A stretch of 10,335 bases of DNA, taken from Bacillota bacterium (GTDB taxonomy: Bacteria; Bacillota_C; Negativicutes; JAEYSJ01). The translations under genes were made by a program, and so were the position numbers. This document shows positions 8,301-10,335 of this stretch, in pieces. The notes beneath the pieces are model-generated. The model made no database searches. It was not told where the DNA came from and worked only from the letters and a program-made list of their open reading frames with translations. The stretch is from NCBI GenBank assembly GCA_023434855.1, contig JAEYSJ010000012.1:1-10335 (forward strand), in the 5' to 3' direction. Each line of letters begins with the position of its first letter. Position 1 is the stretch's first letter.

Positions 8301-10063
8301 AAGCTGAAAAAAGACAACAAATTATTTGGAGTATTTTTGATAAATATTATAGAGAATTACCAGATGCATCTAATGAAACGGAATCTGATAAAACATGGAG
8401 ACTCTATCTAGCAAGAATGGATAGAAGAAAAATGAGGCCTACGACTGAAAAAAAAGATGGACAAATTCTTATAAACTTTAACCCAGAAATTGATACCGAG
8501 CTGAAAGAGTATAGTGAGGAATCGATAAAAAAAAGCACTGAATATATGAAATACGCTTCATTAAGTTTATGGGCTGATTATAAGATGAGAAATGATGAGC
8601 GGTACAAACAATATGAGAATTACGAAAATAATTTTGAATTAGTTTTGCAAGAAGTAAAAGAAATTATTGAATGCATTAAGAATAACGAAAGTGAAAAGTT
8701 TTATATTTTTAACAATGCAGTCCCTGGTAATGTTTGTTCTGTATTAATAAGGGAGTATTTAGGGAGCCTATCGAAAGAAGAAAAAGTATTTTGTAAAGAC
8801 ATTATATTGGGAGTAGCTTCTTCATCTTTTAGAGAGAATTATACATATCAAATATATGATAGTGTAGAATCAGCAATTTCTGTTCTACCAATTTTATTAA
8901 AGGAATTCCCAGAAGAAAAGGAAGCTATAAAAGTAATTTTACTGTTAACTTTATTTGATCACCATAGTATTGGTTCGTATTGTGATTTTGCAGATTATGC
9001 AAAGAAGGCAATACTTAATTTGTGGGAGATTAGCTTCGAAGATTCTCAGTCTTTACTTTTGGGATATTTATTGTTAAAACCTGAATATGAAAAATTTAGG
9101 TTAGAATTACGCCAGCAAAATATAGGGAAAAATAATTATCAAGAAAATCAAGTCATAAAAATATTTCTAAAAAGAAAGAAAAGTGACCTTGATAAAGTAA
9201 TTAATAACCAAATGTTAAAAATAAATTTGAAGACAAGTGATATAGAAAACTTAAATTTATATATTCTAAAAATGGCTTTTCAGTTGTTACCGCTAAAAGT
9301 TGAGAGAATAGAACATAAAGAATTATGCCGAAATATAATTTCAGTATTTGCGAAAAAAACTCTATCAAATGATAGAAAAGATAAAGTTAAATATAAAATC
9401 CGACATGACTTTTTAGAAAAATTAGCATATACTTGTTTAAATTGTTCTCAAATAGATACTCTAAGTTACTTAAAACCATTTTTAGACGGATTTAATAGGT
9501 CTGAGTCTATAGCAGAAATGTTTGAAAAGTTTATCTCTGCAGAAGATAAGTTGGCTACTTATGATCATTTTTGGTATGTATGGAATTTATTCTATGAAAA
9601 AGTAGTTGAACTGTGCAAAGACGGTGAAAAATATTGGTGTATAGAGAAAATTATAAGAAGTTACCTTTTTGCAGAGACATTTTGGAGTGAGAGAAGTATA
9701 CAATGGCATCCTCTTAAAGAAAGAAATAAAATATTTTTTAAAAAAGTAACAGAAAATATGGGATATTGCCCTTCTGTCTTGTTTTCAATTTCAAAGTTAT
9801 TAAACAACATCGGAAATTCTTATTTAAATGACGGAATTTTATGGCTTTCTAATATGTTGAGTAATAATGGGAATTTATGGGCAGATAAATTGGAAGAAGA
9901 TACAATTTATTATTTAGAAAGACTTGCGAAGAAATATATATTTTTAAATCGCGAGAGAATAAAAAAGAGCAAGCAACTAAGAGAACAAGTATTAGTTATT
10001 TTAGATTTTCTAATAAGCAAAGGCTCTGTTACAGGATATTTATTGAGAGAGAATATCCTTTAA
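5357..10063 (+). CDS. Avs4-like STAND NTPase with N-terminal Mrr-like nuclease (anti-phage defence)
   Basis: This 1568-residue protein probably senses a phage protein and then cuts DNA. Residues 1-160 look like an Mrr-type PD-(D/E)xK nuclease: Glu24 in the first helix, GIE with Glu51, and GWQAKF with Gln65-x-Lys67, then strands with KIILYTNQ and IEWRTASFFES. A STAND P-loop NTPase follows: Walker A GLGGVGKT (216-223), Walker B IIVID with Asp279 and nearby Glu282, sensor FTTR with Arg312, NPFYLN (367-372), and a winged-helix-like segment (about 404-465) with THDIYEEWALE (452-462). Residues from about 470 are mainly helical without a known motif, as in the repeat sensors of Avs proteins. Nuclease, NTPase and sensor in one chain of about 1600 residues match Avs4 (AVAST type 4). 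The gene stands alone and is intact. It is much richer in A+T than both flanks, suggesting transfer. The exact family assignment is from memory of motifs. Confidence 0.8.
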   Translation: MDMIKPDWNKFKAKFSDNPQNNFEWFCYLLFCQEYNKPYGIFRFKNQSGIETNPIIKDNDIVGWQAKFYETTLSDHKNDLIDTVERSKRDYSNLTKIILYTNQEWGQGKKQNEPQAKIEIEQKANKVNIEIEWRTASFFESSFVAINNNNIAQYFFSFEKSIIHLLAEKQAHTESILYEIQTNIEFNNQRLEIDRNTTLKNIQEKLNYKQILIISGLGGVGKTAVIKRLYTQIKGKVPFYVFKASEFEINNVEQLFNEFGLKKFIEAHKDEENKIIVIDSAEKLLDIQNTDPIKEFLYAFIQNNWKIVFTTRNNYLEDLNYQFIEIHKIVPFNLDIQNLYQDELKKIAQDYNFLLPNDFKLLELIKNPFYLNEFLKHYKEEEKLDYLSFKKKLWNNIIKKGKPEREQCFLKIAFQRASQGQFFVISNFNHQILNQLVKDGILGYEVAGYFITHDIYEEWALENIIEAKFINKSNNKDFFEEIGESLAIRRSFRNWLSEHLLLNSKSIKQFIEEIIQDDNINFFWKDEILISVLLSEYSEVFFELFKEKILETDYKLMKKIAFLLRIACKEIDNLFYKQLGIDDLNLASIEYFLTKPKGKGWQSFIKFVYNNLDTIKMKNLYFILPIIYDWNKKNKNGETVRISSLIALKYYEWVLKEKIYFSHRDQNKENLFQTILYGSSEIKVELSAIFGQILENHWNKHNDPYYDLVEVILTKTGDNIELIKVLPDHILKLAELYWLRTCNKDFYYNSGAGIEKYFGLVDNDMDYFPASAYQTPIYWLLQTAQKKTIEFFLSFTNKTVKNYFESDMGRSEIDEIDVYISDEKTKKQYICNRLWNTYRGTQGSPYVLESMHMAIEKFFIERAKNTEAEVLEYWLFYMLENTMSASITAIVVSVVLAYPEKTFNVAAVLFQTKEFFSYDTSRMILDQTAKTNFSFGYGLNYEHKIHQDERIKTCDDKHRQQALENVALSYQFFRSEGISAEEAEKRQQIIWSIFDKYYRELPDASNETESDKTWRLYLARMDRRKMRPTTEKKDGQILINFNPEIDTELKEYSEESIKKSTEYMKYASLSLWADYKMRNDERYKQYENYENNFELVLQEVKEIIECIKNNESEKFYIFNNAVPGNVCSVLIREYLGSLSKEEKVFCKDIILGVASSSFRENYTYQIYDSVESAISVLPILLKEFPEEKEAIKVILLLTLFDHHSIGSYCDFADYAKKAILNLWEISFEDSQSLLLGYLLLKPEYEKFRLELRQQNIGKNNYQENQVIKIFLKRKKSDLDKVINNQMLKINLKTSDIENLNLYILKMAFQLLPLKVERIEHKELCRNIISVFAKKTLSNDRKDKVKYKIRHDFLEKLAYTCLNCSQIDTLSYLKPFLDGFNRSESIAEMFEKFISAEDKLATYDHFWYVWNLFYEKVVELCKDGEKYWCIEKIIRSYLFAETFWSERSIQWHPLKERNKIFFKKVTENMGYCPSVLFSISKLLNNIGNSYLNDGILWLSNMLSNNGNLWADKLEEDTIYYLERLAKKYIFLNRERIKKSKQLREQVLVILDFLISKGSVTGYLLRENIL

Positions 10064-10134
10064 CATGAGGAGTTATGGTTGTTTGTTATTGAGGTTATTA
10101 GTTGCAAGTAGTAGTCCAAAATGATTTTAACAAT

Positions 10135-10140
10135 GTGAGG
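10135..10140 (+). promoter_or_regulatory. Ribosome binding site of the DUF362 gene
   Basis: GTGAGG lies 8 bases before the ATG at 10149 and supports that start. No terminator or clear promoter is visible in the 85 bases after the large NTPase gene, so read-through from it is possible. Confidence 0.5.
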
Positions 10141-10148
10141 TTTATCTA

Positions 10149-10335
10149 ATGACTAAAGTAGCAGCCGTCAAAGCTGATTCCTACGACCAACAAACAGTCG
10201 GACAAGCTATAACAGACTTACTCGCCCATTTAGGCGGCATATCGCAGTTTATCCAGCCTGGTGATAGAGTATTAGTGAAGCCAAACATGCTGGAAGCGGT
10301 GGAAAAAGGTCTCTGTGTAACTACCGATCCAGAAG
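10149..10335 (+). CDS. DUF362 family protein, N-terminal part (cut by window end)
   Basis: The first 62 codons are present and the frame is open to the window edge. The product begins MTKVAAVKADSYD, continues with a helix (about residues 16-32), and has PGDRVLVKPNML (residues 38-49) followed by TTDPE. This is the typical start of DUF362 proteins, in which a strand with VLVKPN is followed by a TTHP-like motif. Many members also carry ferredoxin-like 4Fe-4S cysteines further on, which cannot be checked here. The molecular role of the family is poorly defined. Base composition has returned to that of the ABC operon, so this is probably a host gene forming the right flank of the defence gene insertion. 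Confidence 0.78.
   Translation, partial: MTKVAAVKADSYDQQTVGQAITDLLAHLGGISQFIQPGDRVLVKPNMLEAVEKGLCVTTDPE

Noticed and set aside
10064..10148. Possible attachment-site direct repeat at the right edge of the AT-rich region, or a 19-codon frame starting ATGAGGAGT
   Set aside because: No matching repeat was found by eye near 3620-3640 or 5028-5356, and the short frame has no supporting signals.
1..10335. CRISPR array, tRNA or rRNA genes, or a multi-gene defence operon such as CBASS
   Set aside because: No regular repeats, clover-leaf sequences or partner genes (cyclase, protease, methylase) were seen. The large NTPase gene has no adjacent co-oriented short-spaced partner of similar composition.

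Overview
The window reads as chromosomal DNA of an anaerobic Firmicute (Clostridia or Negativicutes type). The grounds are strong AGGAGG-like ribosome binding sites, a Gram-positive-style lipoprotein signal, a zinc-ribbon large serine recombinase remnant of the kind common in these bacteria, and a DUF362 gene start. The species cannot be fixed from the sequence.

Bases 1-3618 hold the end of a nickel/peptide-family ABC importer operon, all on the plus strand. In order these are the last codons of an inner-membrane permease, a substrate-binding lipoprotein, and two ATPases, the second starting directly after the stop codon of the first. A perfect 14-bp hairpin with a T tract ends the operon. 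The genes are intact, of moderate GC content, and look like ordinary host genes. The exact substrate (peptide, nickel or a metal chelate) cannot be read from the sequence.

Bases 3619-5027 are the scar of a mobile element. A large serine recombinase survives only as its middle and C-terminal parts, broken by two frameshifts and an in-frame TGA. Its catalytic N-terminal domain is gone. In that place sits a short 57-codon gene on the minus strand, with a good ribosome binding site, which shares the bidirectional terminator with the ABC operon. Bases 5028-5356 are non-coding and carry an inverted repeat overlapping a candidate promoter.

Bases 5357-10063 hold the main item: a 1568-residue, very AT-rich, single-gene protein. 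It has an N-terminal Mrr-like PD-(D/E)xK nuclease domain, a central STAND-type P-loop NTPase with a winged-helix-like segment, and about 1100 residues of helical sensor-like sequence. This is the layout of Avs4 (AVAST type 4) anti-phage proteins. These sense a phage protein directly, assemble, and cut DNA. The assignment rests on architecture and motifs, not on a database search. The gene stands alone and its composition differs sharply from both flanks, which suggests acquisition as a one-gene defence cargo beside the dead recombinase.

Bases 10064-10335 return to host-like composition with the start of a DUF362-family gene cut by the window edge.
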